Positions 44,892-54,990 are shown, numbered from the stretch's first letter. The stretch: 64,000 nucleotides of DNA from Carnimonas nigrificans ATCC BAA-78 (GCF_000526695.1 NZ_JAGO01000010.1:474426-538425), one strand, 5' to 3'. The notes: generated by a model from the letters alone, not told the origin. A program made the numbers and translations.

Positions 44892-45602
44892 ATGCCAACC
44901 ATTGAAGGTCAATTCGGCTTAGGCATACAACTAGCCGCTCTGACACTCGCGTTTGTTCTTTCTGCCTTGATTGGACTTGAACGCGAAATTCGTCACAAAA
45001 GCGCGGGATTGCGCACCTGTACGGTCGTAGGCTTCTCTTCTGCGCTAATCATGCTGGTGTCGAAGTACGGCTTTAACGACATGATCGGCGACCCCAATGT
45101 CTCCATCGACCCTTCTCGTGTCGCCGCGCAGATCGTCTCCGGCATCGGTTTTATTGGCGGCGGCGTGATCTTTATGCGCCGCGACAATGTACAAGGGCTG
45201 ACCACCGCAGCTTCCGTGTGGCTTACCTCCGCCATCGGCATGGCATGTGGCGCGGGGCTATTCAGCATTGCGCTGTTCGTTACAGCCGGGCACTTCGTCA
45301 CCATGCTGCTGTTCCCGCGCCTGTTCCGCACCCTGCGCAACAACCAGTTGCTGCCGGTACGCCTCTCGATCTCCTACTTCAACGATGCGGGAGTACTCGG
45401 CAATATCCTCTCCCGCTGTACCAACATGGGCTTCACCGTCGAGAGCTTCAACGTGAATAAAGGAATCGAGAGCGAAGGCAAGCAGCGTGTGCGCGTGACC
45501 CTCGATCTGCGTGGCAAGCAGCGACTGCCGAATCTGGTCGGTCAGCTCGGTGAAATTGACGGCGTTATCAATGTTAACAGCGCCGAAGATGACGATATGT
45601 AG
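44892..45602 (+). CDS. MgtC/SapB-family membrane protein
   Basis: A 236-residue inner-membrane protein. The N-terminal MgtC domain has about five hydrophobic helices and the family signature GLEREIRHKSAGLRT, GIGFIGGGVIFM and VQGLTTAASVWLTSAIG. A soluble C-terminal domain of about 85 residues (ISYFNDAGVLG...NVNSAEDDD) resembles an ACT-like fold. MgtC proteins affect adaptation to low magnesium and F-ATPase activity; the precise role of this member is unknown. ATG 44892 has AAGGA upstream; the frame is open to 44790 without homology. Confidence 0.88.
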   Translation: MPTIEGQFGLGIQLAALTLAFVLSALIGLEREIRHKSAGLRTCTVVGFSSALIMLVSKYGFNDMIGDPNVSIDPSRVAAQIVSGIGFIGGGVIFMRRDNVQGLTTAASVWLTSAIGMACGAGLFSIALFVTAGHFVTMLLFPRLFRTLRNNQLLPVRLSISYFNDAGVLGNILSRCTNMGFTVESFNVNKGIESEGKQRVRVTLDLRGKQRLPNLVGQLGEIDGVINVNSAEDDDM

Positions 45603-45865
45603 TGCAATCAGGGCCTTGTTGCGGAAGCCGTTACCGCTATAAGGCCCCTGTCGCTGGATAAAAAGAGGCATTGTGTCCATGAAGGTGTGTAATGCCTCAC
45701 CAGCCGCAAGCGCCGGAACACTGGCCATTGCGTAGCTGCTCGTAAGAAAAATCCCCACCGCAGATGCTCGCCGCTGGGCACCTTCCTGCTTGTAGATATC
45801 CCAAAGCATCCCCAGATCAGCACCATACCCCACGCATTTTGCGCGTGATGCCTTGAGGATTTTTC

Positions 45866-46867
45866 ATGACACGTTTAACCACTACGCCTCTCTCAGTGCT
45901 CGATCTGGCCCCTATTCGGGACACCGGCAGCGCTGCCGAGAGCTTCAAGAATTCGGTGGCGCTGGCGCAGCGTGCCGAAGCGCTTGGCTATCAGCGGCTC
46001 TGGATGGCCGAGCACCACAATATTGATGGCATCGCCAGTGCAGCAACCTCCGTGCTGCTGGGCCACGTTGCCGACCACACTGACTCCGTTCGGCTCGGCA
46101 GTGGCGGCATCATGCTTCCCAACCACGCGCCGCTGGTGATTGCCGAACAGTTTGGCACCCTCGCTACCCTGCACCCCAACCGCATTGATCTTGGCCTGGG
46201 GCGTGCCCCCGGCACTGATGGTGCCACCCTGCGCGCCCTGCGCCGCGACTACAGCGCTGCCGACACCTTCCCTGATGATGTGATGGAGTTGCTCGGCTAT
46301 CTCGGCGAGTCCTACCCCGGTCAACGCATTCACGCCATTCCCGGTCAGGGCACTCAGGTGCCGGTATGGCTATTGGGTTCAAGCGGTTTCAGCGCTCAGC
46401 TCGCCGCACGACTGGGCCTGCCCTTTGCCTTTGCAAGCCATTTTGCACCGGCCTATATGCATCAGGCGCTGCGCCTCTACCGTGAGCAGTTCACACCTTC
46501 CGAGTATCTGGCGGAACCTTACGCGATGCTGTGTATTCCCGTGGTTGCTGCTGAAAGCGATGAACTCGCTAACTACCACGCCAGCGTGATGCAGCAGAAG
46601 TTTCTCAATCTGCGGCGTGGCCGCTCGACTCGCGCACGCCCCCCGGTAGAATCACTGGACTGGTCGCCCATCGAACGCGCTCAGGTGCAGGAGCATCTGT
46701 CGGCTGCGGTTGTTGGTGGCCCCGAGCGAGTGCGCGATGGGCTGAATGAATTGCTGGAGCAGACCCAGGCCGATGAACTCATGCTTAATGCCGATTTTTA
46801 CGCCCTGGAAGATCGCCTGCGCTGCTACGACATCGTGGCTGACATCGCACAGTTGCAGGATAGATAA
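45866..46867 (+). CDS. yhbW: Luciferase-like flavin monooxygenase, YhbW type
   Basis: A 333-residue LLM-class flavin-dependent oxidoreductase with a TIM barrel, close to E. coli YhbW. Landmarks are [62 protein letters not shown] and [16 protein letters not shown]. It uses reduced flavin and oxygen on an unknown substrate. ATG 45866 has TGAGGA upstream. It is convergent with glnE. Confidence 0.9.
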   Translation: MTRLTTTPLSVLDLAPIRDTGSAAESFKNSVALAQRAEALGYQRLWMAEHHNIDGIASAATSVLLGHVADHTDSVRLGSGGIMLPNHAPLVIAEQFGTLATLHPNRIDLGLGRAPGTDGATLRALRRDYSAADTFPDDVMELLGYLGESYPGQRIHAIPGQGTQVPVWLLGSSGFSAQLAARLGLPFAFASHFAPAYMHQALRLYREQFTPSEYLAEPYAMLCIPVVAAESDELANYHASVMQQKFLNLRRGRSTRARPPVESLDWSPIERAQVQEHLSAAVVGGPERVRDGLNELLEQTQADELMLNADFYALEDRLRCYDIVADIAQLQDR

Positions 46868-46887
46868 AAGCGCCCCTCCCAACGTTC

Positions 46888-46910
46888 ACTGCCCGCTACA
46901 GGCGGGCAGT
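46888..46910. terminator. Hairpin between convergent yhbW and glnE
   Basis: Perfect 9-bp stem ACTGCCCGC / GCGGGCAGT with loop TACAG, 20 bases after yhbW and 70 bases after glnE on the other strand. No T run is seen. Confidence 0.55.
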
Positions 46911-46979
46911 AAGTTGTATCAGGGGGCTAATCATATGGCGGCCCTCGCGCCACGCCATATGGCCCGAGGAAACAGCAGC

Positions 46980-49900
46980 TTAACTGAAGCCGGCCTCGAC
47001 TTGCCCTTCTTCCATCCAGCACTGCCAGCAGTTCGTGACGCGCTCACGCTCCTGCTTGAAAGCGGTGGGCGCGACACGAGAGCTACGCTTGGCTAGCGCA
47101 TTCAGGTGGTTGGCGTCCCGATAGTGAAGGTAGGCGTCGTGCAACGCCTTGATAGCGTCACCGGGCCAGCAGCCGCACTCACTCAGCGCTTCGAGAATTC
47201 GTACGTTATCGCTCCACTGGCACAGTGCAGGGTATTCACTGGCAAAGGCCAGTACCGCGTATTGGTCGATAAATTCGATATCCACCATGCCGCCCGCGTC
47301 CTGTTTCAGATTGAAGCAGTCTGAATCCTCCTTCGCAGAACTCAAGTGCTCGCGCATCTTATGGCGCATGCTGACCACTTCCTGGCGTAACGTCGTGCGT
47401 TCACGCGGTTGTGTCAAAATATCGCGCCGCAATTGTTCGAAGTCGTGTCGTAGCTGGGGGTGGCCGGCAATCGCTCGCGCCCGCACCAGTGCCTGATGCT
47501 CCCAGGTCCAGGCGTGCTGGCGCTGATAGTCGCCAAAGGCGCTCAGGGAGGAGACCAGCAGCCCCGAATTGCCCGAAGGACGCAGCCGCATATCCACTTC
47601 ATAGAGAACGCCGCTGGGCGTCACTACGGTCAGCATATGAATGATGCGCTGCCCAAGTCGGGTAAAGAATACGTTGTTATCAAGCTGACGCGGGCCATCG
47701 GTGACACCGCCAGTGGTAGCGTTATGAATGAAGACCAGATCAAGATCAGAGCCGTAGCCCAGCTCTATACCGCCCAGCTTGCCGTAGCCAATCACCGCCA
47801 GCCCCGGCATATCGCTCTGCTGATGCGGTGACTGCGGTTGCCCATAGCGCCCCACCATGCGTCGCCATGCCATCTGTAGCACGCGCTCGACGATCACTTC
47901 AGCGATCAGCGTCAGGGCATCGCTCACCTGCATCAACGGACGCAGCCCAGCCAGATCAGAGGCCGCTACCGACAGTACCTGCGCGTGCTTGAACATGCGC
48001 AGCGCTTCCAGTTGCGCCTCTTCATCTTCTTCAGGAATACGCAGCAGCGCCATATCCAGCGAGGCCGTCAGGCTTTCGCGATCAGGCGGGGTATAGAGCG
48101 TGGCGGGGGTTAACAGCTCATCAAGCAGATGGGGATAGCGCGCCAGTTCTTCGGCCACCCACGGACTTGCGGCACACAGGCGAATCAATTGAATACGTGC
48201 TGCATCGCTTTCACGCAGCAGCGACAGATAAGCGGTACGCCGCAACACCGCCTCCACCAGCGGCAGAATACGCGCCAGCACCACATCGGGGGGCTGATCG
48301 CGATAATGCACCCGTAGTCGTGCGCTGCTGGAAGCGTGCTGCGCAGAAGCGCTATCCGCATCAGCCATGGTTTGCCGATATTCGCTTACGATAGACGCCA
48401 GCAGCAGCGGCATCAGCGCATCCAGCCGCTGCTGCCCGATCCGCTGCATGGCGCGTGCCGCGTGAGAATTCGCCAGCCCCTTGAGCAGTGACAATGAGCG
48501 TAAAGGCTCGACAAAGCCGTGCTGCGATAGCGTGGCTGCGGCTTCCGTCTCATCAAGATCACCCTGCCACAGCGCCCGCCACTCACGCATGTCAGGACTA
48601 CTGACATCTTCTGCCTGCGGTTCTTCGTCACTAGAGATAACTGCATCAAACAGCCCATGGACGCGCTGCCGTAGCGTGCTCAGTTCTTCTTCCAGCAGCG
48701 GCCAGCTCGCACGCCCCAGCGCAATCGCCAAACGTTCGCGATCTTCATCGTTATCAGGCAGATCCTGGGTTTGGCGGTCATCCAGCGCCTGAAGCGCATG
48801 TTCGCTATCGCGCAGCAGCAAATAGTCGGCTTCCAGCGCCGCTAACTGCTCGCCGGGCAGTAGCTCCAGCTCCCCCAGCGTAGCCATCGCCTGCCTCAGC
48901 GACGGGGTTTGCAGTTCGGTATCACGGCCACCGCGCACCAACTGGAACACCTGCACCACAAATTCCGCCTCGCGAATTCCGCCCGCACCTAGCTTGATAT
49001 TGTCGTGCAGGCCACGCCGCCGTACTTCGCGGTTAATCATCGCCTTGGTGTCACGCAGCGATTGAATCGCCCCGTAATCTATATAACGTCGATAGATAAA
49101 CGGGGACAACCGCTCAAGCAACGCCTGCCCTGCGTCAATGTCTCCCGCAATCGGACGAGCCTTGACCAGCGCGAAGCGCTCCCACTCGCGCCCCTGCTCA
49201 AGGTAGTAACGGTCAAGGGAAGCAAAGCTCGCCACCAGCGGGCTGCCTTCCCCCAACGGCCGCAAGCGCATGTCCACGCGGAACACGAAGCCGTCCATGG
49301 TGGTGCTATCCAGAGCGCGAATCAGCTTCTGCCCAATGCGGGTGAAGTAATCCAGATGCGCCAGCGAGCGCTTGCCGCCCTGGGTATCGCCGTCGTGGGT
49401 ATAAGCAAAGATGAGGTCAATATCGGAAGAGAGGTTCAGCTCCCCCGCGCCCAGCTTGCCCATTCCCAGCACGATCAGCGACATGGCGCCGCCATCCTTG
49501 TACCAGGCACGCCCCCAACGCGGCGCGAGAAACGCCTCCAGCCAGCCCAGCGCTCCCTGTACCATCACATCCGCTAACTGCGACACCGCCGCCGCCGTAT
49601 CCCACGCGCTCTTCACGTTTCCCTGAGTAGCATCGCGGCACAGGTCACGCCAAATGATCCCCACCATCCACTCACGACGCAGCTTGCGCAGGGTGGCCGC
49701 CAGTTCATCTTCACTATGGCAGGCGCTGAGTGCTTCATTAAGCCGCGCACGCATATGCTCGCGGGAAGGTGGCTGATGCAGCTCGCCGCCAGCCTCCAGG
49801 CGTTCGAGCAGCTCAGGATCACGCTGAAGTGATTCAAGCACGAATAGAGAGACCGTGGTCACATGCAGCAAATCGGGCGAAGTACGCCATGGCGAGGCGA

Positions 49901-49988
49901 GCGGAATATCGGCAAGGACACTGCGCGTGGCGGTAACAAGCCGCTGGCGTACCGCGTCAGGCGCATGGAAAGAGGAAGAAACGGACAC
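46980..49988 (-). CDS. glnE: Glutamine synthetase adenylyltransferase/deadenylylase GlnE
   Basis: Adds AMP to and removes it from glutamine synthetase in response to PII, adjusting ammonia assimilation. It has 1002 residues with the two tandem nucleotidyltransferase domains: LGMGKLGAGELNLSSDIDLI in the first and IGYGKLGGIELGYGSDLDLV in the second, each with the Asp-x-Asp metal ligands. The longest frame starts at ATG 50024. The start chosen is GTG 49988, because GGAGG lies 8 bases before it, while the ATG has no such site. Family length agrees. Confidence 0.94.
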   Translation of the reverse strand: MSVSSSFHAPDAVRQRLVTATRSVLADIPLASPWRTSPDLLHVTTVSLFVLESLQRDPELLERLEAGGELHQPPSREHMRARLNEALSACHSEDELAATLRKLRREWMVGIIWRDLCRDATQGNVKSAWDTAAAVSQLADVMVQGALGWLEAFLAPRWGRAWYKDGGAMSLIVLGMGKLGAGELNLSSDIDLIFAYTHDGDTQGGKRSLAHLDYFTRIGQKLIRALDSTTMDGFVFRVDMRLRPLGEGSPLVASFASLDRYYLEQGREWERFALVKARPIAGDIDAGQALLERLSPFIYRRYIDYGAIQSLRDTKAMINREVRRRGLHDNIKLGAGGIREAEFVVQVFQLVRGGRDTELQTPSLRQAMATLGELELLPGEQLAALEADYLLLRDSEHALQALDDRQTQDLPDNDEDRERLAIALGRASWPLLEEELSTLRQRVHGLFDAVISSDEEPQAEDVSSPDMREWRALWQGDLDETEAAATLSQHGFVEPLRSLSLLKGLANSHAARAMQRIGQQRLDALMPLLLASIVSEYRQTMADADSASAQHASSSARLRVHYRDQPPDVVLARILPLVEAVLRRTAYLSLLRESDAARIQLIRLCAASPWVAEELARYPHLLDELLTPATLYTPPDRESLTASLDMALLRIPEEDEEAQLEALRMFKHAQVLSVAASDLAGLRPLMQVSDALTLIAEVIVERVLQMAWRRMVGRYGQPQSPHQQSDMPGLAVIGYGKLGGIELGYGSDLDLVFIHNATTGGVTDGPRQLDNNVFFTRLGQRIIHMLTVVTPSGVLYEVDMRLRPSGNSGLLVSSLSAFGDYQRQHAWTWEHQALVRARAIAGHPQLRHDFEQLRRDILTQPRERTTLRQEVVSMRHKMREHLSSAKEDSDCFNLKQDAGGMVDIEFIDQYAVLAFASEYPALCQWSDNVRILEALSECGCWPGDAIKALHDAYLHYRDANHLNALAKRSSRVAPTAFKQERERVTNCWQCWMEEGQVEAGFS

Positions 49989-50248
49989 CGCGAACACCTC
50001 CGAAGACAAACCAGCAAAGAACATTCGCCCAGTGTAGCGAACCTGCGCAGGCGCTGCTCACCTGCTGATATTGGCGCGCCCTCCATGCAATCTTCTCGCT
50101 GCACAAGCTGATGCAACATTTTGTCACGATAGGGTCACAACGGAACGCTAGGGTAGCTCCCGTCACCGCGCGCCTCTCCCGGCAAGCGCCTACCCCGTAA
50201 GGATATGCAGCGCATTCATCGCGCCGCCGAGCAACGAAGGAGCACCCT

Positions 50249-50485
50249 ATGCCCCGTTTTCGTCACCTCCCGACTCCTGCGCACCGCGACACCCGCTACC
50301 GTATCGAAGTGTTTGAGCGGCTGCCCGAAAAAAACACCTACCGCTTTCGCGCCTACGATGGACAGTACTGCGTCTATACGCATCAGTTCCTGCCCGCCAT
50401 CGCCGCAGGGCGCACCCCAGAGCAACTTACCGAACTGTTTATCAAGGCGACCGAGCGCGAAGTGGAAGCAGCCGCGATTGCGTAG
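50249..50485 (+). CDS. Hypothetical protein, 78 residues
   Basis: I do not recognise it. A 78-residue, mostly soluble protein with RYRIEVFERLPEKNTYRFRAYDGQ, which looks like a small beta-rich domain, then a helical C-terminus (TPEQLTELFIKATEREVEAAA). AAGGAG lies 7 bases before ATG 50249, the best ribosome site nearby. A hairpin terminator follows at 50612. It is divergent from glnE. Confidence 0.6.
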   Translation: MPRFRHLPTPAHRDTRYRIEVFERLPEKNTYRFRAYDGQYCVYTHQFLPAIAAGRTPEQLTELFIKATEREVEAAAIA

Positions 50486-50791
50486 TTGGTGGGTCTCATC
50501 GGCAGCTATCTGGATATTGCATGCTCAAGCGGTGGTGGAAATGCCTGGGATGACGCACTACCGTCGCCAGGGTATTCACGCGACCTTGATGCTGCGCTTC
50601 CGTCATATAAAAGGGAGTGCTCACTCTGTAAGCACTCCCTGCTGGTGTTACCTGAACACAACGCCCTAAATGTGCGGCTAATTTTGTGAGCAGGATGAGC
50701 TACCGTCATCCCTCATGAAGCCACTCACATCAAGAGGATAGGGGCTGCACTGATAGCGGTTACGCTTATCCAAAGGCATTTTGAAACGGCA
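50486..50791. other. Gene-free spacer, glnE-side small gene to FAD oxidoreductase
   Basis: 306 bases between convergent genes, containing only the hairpin at 50612-50640. No other gene or repeat seen. Confidence 0.5.
50612..50640 (+). terminator. Hairpin downstream of 78-residue gene
   Basis: Perfect 10-bp stem AGGGAGTGCT / AGCACTCCCT with a 9-base loop. No T run follows on the plus strand. On the minus strand it is followed by TTATATGA, so it may serve the convergent gene. Confidence 0.55.
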
Positions 50792-52231
50792 TCAGGCTTC
50801 CAGACCGGCGCCGTTTTCCCCCTTCCTCAACATGAAATTAACGCCCATTGTCAGGAACGGTTCTGGCGGGTTATCGGATGGCTTCGGCGAGTTCAGCAAA
50901 AATTCGGTCAGCTCGTGACGCTTGCCCGCCAGCAAGTCAGCCAGCAACGTACCGGTGGCTGTTCCACGGACGGTCCCCAGACCATTGTGCGCCACCGCCG
51001 CATAGACATTGGGCCTTAACTCACCAAAGACCCCGGCATCGTTCCGCGTCATTGCCAGTCCTCCGCCCCAGGTATATTCAAAGGGCACGTCGGCAAGCTG
51101 CGGGAAGCGTCGTTCAAACGAGCGGCGATGCACCTCGCGGAATTTTTGGGTATAGCCAGGTTTCGAGCGTCCGTCCGCGTTAAAGCTCATGCTGTTGCGC
51201 ACGAGAATCCGGTTATCGTGAGTGCGACGCACGGTGCTACCAAACGGGTCAGCCGGAATAATGCCCCAGAACTCCTTGCCACCGAGATCTTTCTGCTCTG
51301 ATTCAGTCAGCGGGCGAGTCAGACTCCCATAGGTGAAGGTCGGCAAAATAGCGCGTGGGTAGAAGCCAAACTGGGGCGCAAAGGTGTTGTTGGCGAGAAT
51401 CAGCTTGTCCGCCGTAATACGTCCCGAAGCGTGCTGAAGCACCGGTTTGTCGCCAAAATCGACAGCCGTGATCGGCGTCTCTTCATAAAGCTGTACGTTT
51501 TCGGGCAGGCTGTCCGCCAGTCCTTTCACCAGACCAGATGGCTGAACCAGCATAGTGCCGGGGCTGTAGAGCGCCTTTTTATAAAACGACGTGCCGAAGA
51601 TATCAGTCAGATCGCTTCCCGCAATCAGCTCGCACGGCTGCCCCAGCTTCTGAAGCCCGCCATGATAGGCGTTCAGTACCTCTATGCCGTGATCCTCCAC
51701 GGCCGCCTGAAACTTGCCCGAGTGACGCAGGTGCGCTTCAGTGATGTTATGTTCTTCTACCAGCTCATGGAGAATACGCTGCCCCATCTGGTTGATATGC
51801 AGGGTTTGCCGGGCAATCGCGGGATCGCCAATGTAATCCGGCGCATTGATATTGTGCGGCACGTCGATCAGAAAGCCTGCGTTTCGCCCTGACGTACCAA
51901 AGCCCACCTGCTGCGCTTCCACCAGAATGATACGGTCATCGGGGAAGTTATGCGCCAGCTGCCTTGCCACAGCTAATCCGGTAAATCCCGCCCCGATAAT
52001 GACCCAGGGCGCCTTGTCATCACCGATCAGGGGCGCGTTGGGTGTGCGCTTCTGGCTGGTATGGAACCAGCCCGGAGTAGGATCGTCGGAGGGCAGCGCT
52101 TCAACCCTTTGCAACGATTCCGGGTCACTGGGCAGGCTGTCGTAACTGTAGTTGGTCGCAAGGCCACCGACAGCGGCAACACCTACCCCCGCTCCTGCCC
52201 CTGCTATTAATTTCCTTCTTGAAATTGCCAT
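50792..52231 (-). CDS. Tat-exported FAD-dependent oxidoreductase (DadA/PuuB-like fold)
   Basis: A 479-residue flavoprotein of the DAO family. It starts MAISRRKLIAGAGAG, a twin-arginine type signal followed by an Ala/Gly-rich hydrophobic stretch, so it is probably folded in the cytoplasm and then exported or membrane-anchored. The FAD motif is WVIIGAGFTGLAVARQL (about residue 75), then GFGTSGRNAGFLID, and the C-terminal AVAHNGLGTVRGTATGTLLADLL. Relatives oxidise amines or amino acids (gamma-glutamylputrescine oxidase type). The frame is open to 52330, but ATG 52231 gives the Tat signal and follows AAGGAG. It is divergent from a GntR regulator. Substrate unknown. Confidence 0.82.
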   Translation of the reverse strand: MAISRRKLIAGAGAGVGVAAVGGLATNYSYDSLPSDPESLQRVEALPSDDPTPGWFHTSQKRTPNAPLIGDDKAPWVIIGAGFTGLAVARQLAHNFPDDRIILVEAQQVGFGTSGRNAGFLIDVPHNINAPDYIGDPAIARQTLHINQMGQRILHELVEEHNITEAHLRHSGKFQAAVEDHGIEVLNAYHGGLQKLGQPCELIAGSDLTDIFGTSFYKKALYSPGTMLVQPSGLVKGLADSLPENVQLYEETPITAVDFGDKPVLQHASGRITADKLILANNTFAPQFGFYPRAILPTFTYGSLTRPLTESEQKDLGGKEFWGIIPADPFGSTVRRTHDNRILVRNSMSFNADGRSKPGYTQKFREVHRRSFERRFPQLADVPFEYTWGGGLAMTRNDAGVFGELRPNVYAAVAHNGLGTVRGTATGTLLADLLAGKRHELTEFLLNSPKPSDNPPEPFLTMGVNFMLRKGENGAGLEA

Positions 52232-52651
52232 CGAAACTGCCACTCCTTCACTGAAATCGGCATGCCGCGCAGTCAGACAGCTTCCATACCACCGAAGCCG
52301 ACCTCTTTGCCTGGTATACGCGGGAGCCATTCAGGTCATGGCGGCTGGCTATCCAGATGCTGACTGTCACGAAAATTGCGGTGTAAATGATCTTGATGAA
52401 TGTATAGAAGGAAATATATCTTCTGTCTACTTTATGTCTAAAGTTTCTGTGAAGTCTGACTTTTCATGCGTCATTAGCAATTAGACCAAGGTCGTATCTC
52501 TTTGCGTGTGTCGAAGCAATCAAGCGAAGTGAGCATTCAAACGACAAGGCTCAAACCATATACAATGGCAGCGCCTTAGCGAGGGTCGCAGGGTACGGAG
52601 CAGGCTTCATGCCGCACCGTAAACATCATCTCCCTGGATACACGGCAAACA
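52232..52651. promoter_or_regulatory. Divergent regulatory region, FAD oxidoreductase / GntR
   Basis: 420 bases that must hold the promoters of both divergent units. It contains a short AT-rich inverted repeat AGAAG (52406-52410) / CTTCT (52420-52424), a possible GntR site. No gene is visible. Confidence 0.4.
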
Positions 52652-53401
52652 ATGACCGACAAATCACGTGCTACAGCGAATCGAAACACACGCACCGACA
52701 GTTCACCGCCACCACGCGCTGACAAAAAGGTACAGCTTGAAGAAACCCTGAAACGACGCATCGTCAGCATGGAGATCGCGCCCGGTGCAGTGGTCGATGA
52801 AATTTCACTCAGTCAGGAATTCGGTCTCTCTCGACCGCCAGTACGCGAAACCATGAGAGCACTCGCGGCACAGGGCTATATCGTGCTGGAAGCCAACCGG
52901 GCAGCGAGAGCAGCCCCGATGAACTATCAGTCGCTGCGCAGCTTTTTTTTGGCGGCACCGATGATCTACGTGGCAATTTCCCAGCTGGCAGCAACGCACG
53001 GCACCGCTGAAGATATCGAAGAGCTGCGACGCATACAGGCGCTGTTCCGGCAGGCCATCGACACCAGAGATACCGCCTCGCGCGTCTACTACAACAATCA
53101 GTTCCATTATTTTATTGGCACGATGTCGCGCAATGACTACCTGCTGGCCAGTCTGAACCGGTTGCTGATCGACCACGCCAGGCTAGCGCAGAATTTTTAT
53201 CTTTCGCCTGCGGTGGATGAAGTACGCAAGGACATGCTGACCGCAGCGGATCAGCACGACGAGATTATCGAAGCGCTCGAACAGCGTGATGTCGAGAAAG
53301 TGGAGCGCACCGTGCTGACCCACTGGCATCTATCACGGCAGCGCATGACCGATTACGTCATTCCGGATGGCGTACAGGTAGCGCTGTATCCCAACGAGTA
53401 G
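52652..53401 (+). CDS. GntR-family regulator with FCD domain
   Basis: A 249-residue regulator: N-terminal winged helix (about residues 28-90, LEETLKRRIVSMEIAPGAVVDE and GLSRPPVRETMRAL) and C-terminal FCD ligand domain (about 100-225) with the metal-binding type helices (NNQFHYFIGTMSRN, DQHDEIIEAL). FCD members usually sense organic acids such as aromatic or keto acids. It is 45 bases upstream of the UbiD-type decarboxylase, which it probably controls, and divergent from the FAD oxidoreductase. An internal T8 run lies at 52943-52950. Confidence 0.87.
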   Translation: MTDKSRATANRNTRTDSSPPPRADKKVQLEETLKRRIVSMEIAPGAVVDEISLSQEFGLSRPPVRETMRALAAQGYIVLEANRAARAAPMNYQSLRSFFLAAPMIYVAISQLAATHGTAEDIEELRRIQALFRQAIDTRDTASRVYYNNQFHYFIGTMSRNDYLLASLNRLLIDHARLAQNFYLSPAVDEVRKDMLTAADQHDEIIEALEQRDVEKVERTVLTHWHLSRQRMTDYVIPDGVQVALYPNE

Positions 53402-53446
53402 GCAGCACATTTGGCTTGCTCGTTTCACTACCAGCAAGGAAATGGC

Positions 53447-54931
53447 ATGACGCATTTCAAGGACCTCAGAAGCTATCTCTGCGCACTCAATGACATTGGC
53501 GACCTTGAGAGAATAACGCGCGAAGTGGATGGAGACCTCGAACCAGGTGCCATCACTCGTCGCAGCTACGAAACCGACGCGCCTGCGCCGTTGATGGAAA
53601 ATATTCGTGGCAATGCCCTGGGCTGCCGAATTCTTGGCGCTCCGGCGGGGCGCTCATACGTCAAGACAAGGCCCTATGCGCGTGTTGCCCTCTCGCTGGG
53701 GCTGCCCGCAACAGCGACTATTCCGGAAATCATCGACACGCTGATCCAGACCCGCGCCCTGCCCGGCAAGAAACCGGTCCTGGTCGATGCAGACAATGCT
53801 CCCTGCCGCCAGAACATCCTGCGCGGCGATGATGCCACGCTGGACAGCTTTGCGATCCCCTTCGCCCATGACAGCGACGGCGGCCGCTATGCCAATACCT
53901 GGGGCACCTTGATCGTAAAATCTCCTGATGGTCAGTGGATCAACTGGTCCATTGCGCGCGTCATGAAGATAGACTGCAAGCGCATGACCGGTCTGATCGT
54001 GCCCAGCCAGCACATTGGTCAGATCTGGCAACAGTGGGTCGAACTGGGCCAGCCCATGCCGTATGCCATGGTGCAGGGCACCGCACCGGCCATCGCCTGT
54101 GCTTCCGGTATTCCGCTGCCTGCTGGAGTAGATGAAGCCGACTACGTGGGAGCACTATGGGGCGAGCCAATCGAAGTGGTGAAGGCGCTAAGCGTGGATC
54201 TCGAAGTACCGGCGCAAGCAGAAGTGGTGGTCGAGGGGCATGTCTCGATCACCCGCGATGCAGAAGAAGGCCCTTACGGTGAATATTCCGGCTACCTGGG
54301 CACCAAATCGTCGCCTCAGCCCACCTTCAGCGTCGAGGTCATCAGCCATCGTGACCAGCCGATCTGGCCGCTGGTGGTTGCCGGACGGCCTACCGATGAA
54401 TCCCATACCCTGTGGGCGATGGGCATGACAGCCGAAGCCATTTCCCTGATGCGTGAAGCCGGTTTGCCGATTACTGCGGCATGGATTCCCGAAGAGTCTG
54501 CCGTACATTGGCTGGTGGTTTCAGTGCCCAACAACTGGCGGGAGCTGCTTCCCGATACCTCAAGCGAAGAGCTGGCCCAGCGGATCGGTGAAATCGTGTT
54601 CCGTGCCAACTCACTGATCTTCATTCCACGCATCTACCTGGTCGATGACGATATCGACCCCACTTGCCTGAAGGATGTGGTCTGGGCAATCGCCACCCGC
54701 GTGCATCCAGAACGGCGGCGCATCGTGTTCAGTGAAGAGCGTGTCATTCCGCTACTGCATTGCTATGACGCCGATGAATACGCCGCAGGCAAGGGCGCCA
54801 AGATCGTCTACGATACGCTACAGCCACCCATCGGCGAGGGCCGCCTGCCGCACGCCTCTTTCGAGCAGGGCTATCCCGCGGCGCTGCGTCAGCAAGTGAT
54901 TGATCATTGGCCCAACGCTACTGACCAGTAA
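53447..54931 (+). CDS. UbiD-family decarboxylase (prenyl-FMN dependent)
   Basis: A 494-residue member of the UbiD/ferulate decarboxylase family, which decarboxylates aromatic or unsaturated acids with prenylated FMN. The catalytic E-R-E set is placed in EGPYGEYSGYLG (the two Glu) and in the middle domain (WSIARVMKIDCKR). The substrate is not ubiquinone precursor by context: the neighbour is a GntR/FCD regulator, not other ubi genes. No ubiX-like prenyltransferase is in the window, so the cofactor must come from elsewhere. The start at 53447 (MTHFKDLRSYL) has AAGGAA upstream. Confidence 0.85.
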   Translation: MTHFKDLRSYLCALNDIGDLERITREVDGDLEPGAITRRSYETDAPAPLMENIRGNALGCRILGAPAGRSYVKTRPYARVALSLGLPATATIPEIIDTLIQTRALPGKKPVLVDADNAPCRQNILRGDDATLDSFAIPFAHDSDGGRYANTWGTLIVKSPDGQWINWSIARVMKIDCKRMTGLIVPSQHIGQIWQQWVELGQPMPYAMVQGTAPAIACASGIPLPAGVDEADYVGALWGEPIEVVKALSVDLEVPAQAEVVVEGHVSITRDAEEGPYGEYSGYLGTKSSPQPTFSVEVISHRDQPIWPLVVAGRPTDESHTLWAMGMTAEAISLMREAGLPITAAWIPEESAVHWLVVSVPNNWRELLPDTSSEELAQRIGEIVFRANSLIFIPRIYLVDDDIDPTCLKDVVWAIATRVHPERRRIVFSEERVIPLLHCYDADEYAAGKGAKIVYDTLQPPIGEGRLPHASFEQGYPAALRQQVIDHWPNATDQ

Positions 54932-54955
54932 TCTGCCCCAAGGAGCACGACCATT

Positions 54956-54990
54956 CAAACACCCCGCCCTTTCCTTGCGCGGGGCGTTTG
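54956..54990 (+). terminator. Hairpin after UbiD-family gene
   Basis: CAAAC-CCCCGC (54956-54967) pairs with GCGGGG-GTTTG (54979-54990), with a one-base mismatch and no T run. It lies 25 bases after the decarboxylase stop. Confidence 0.55.
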
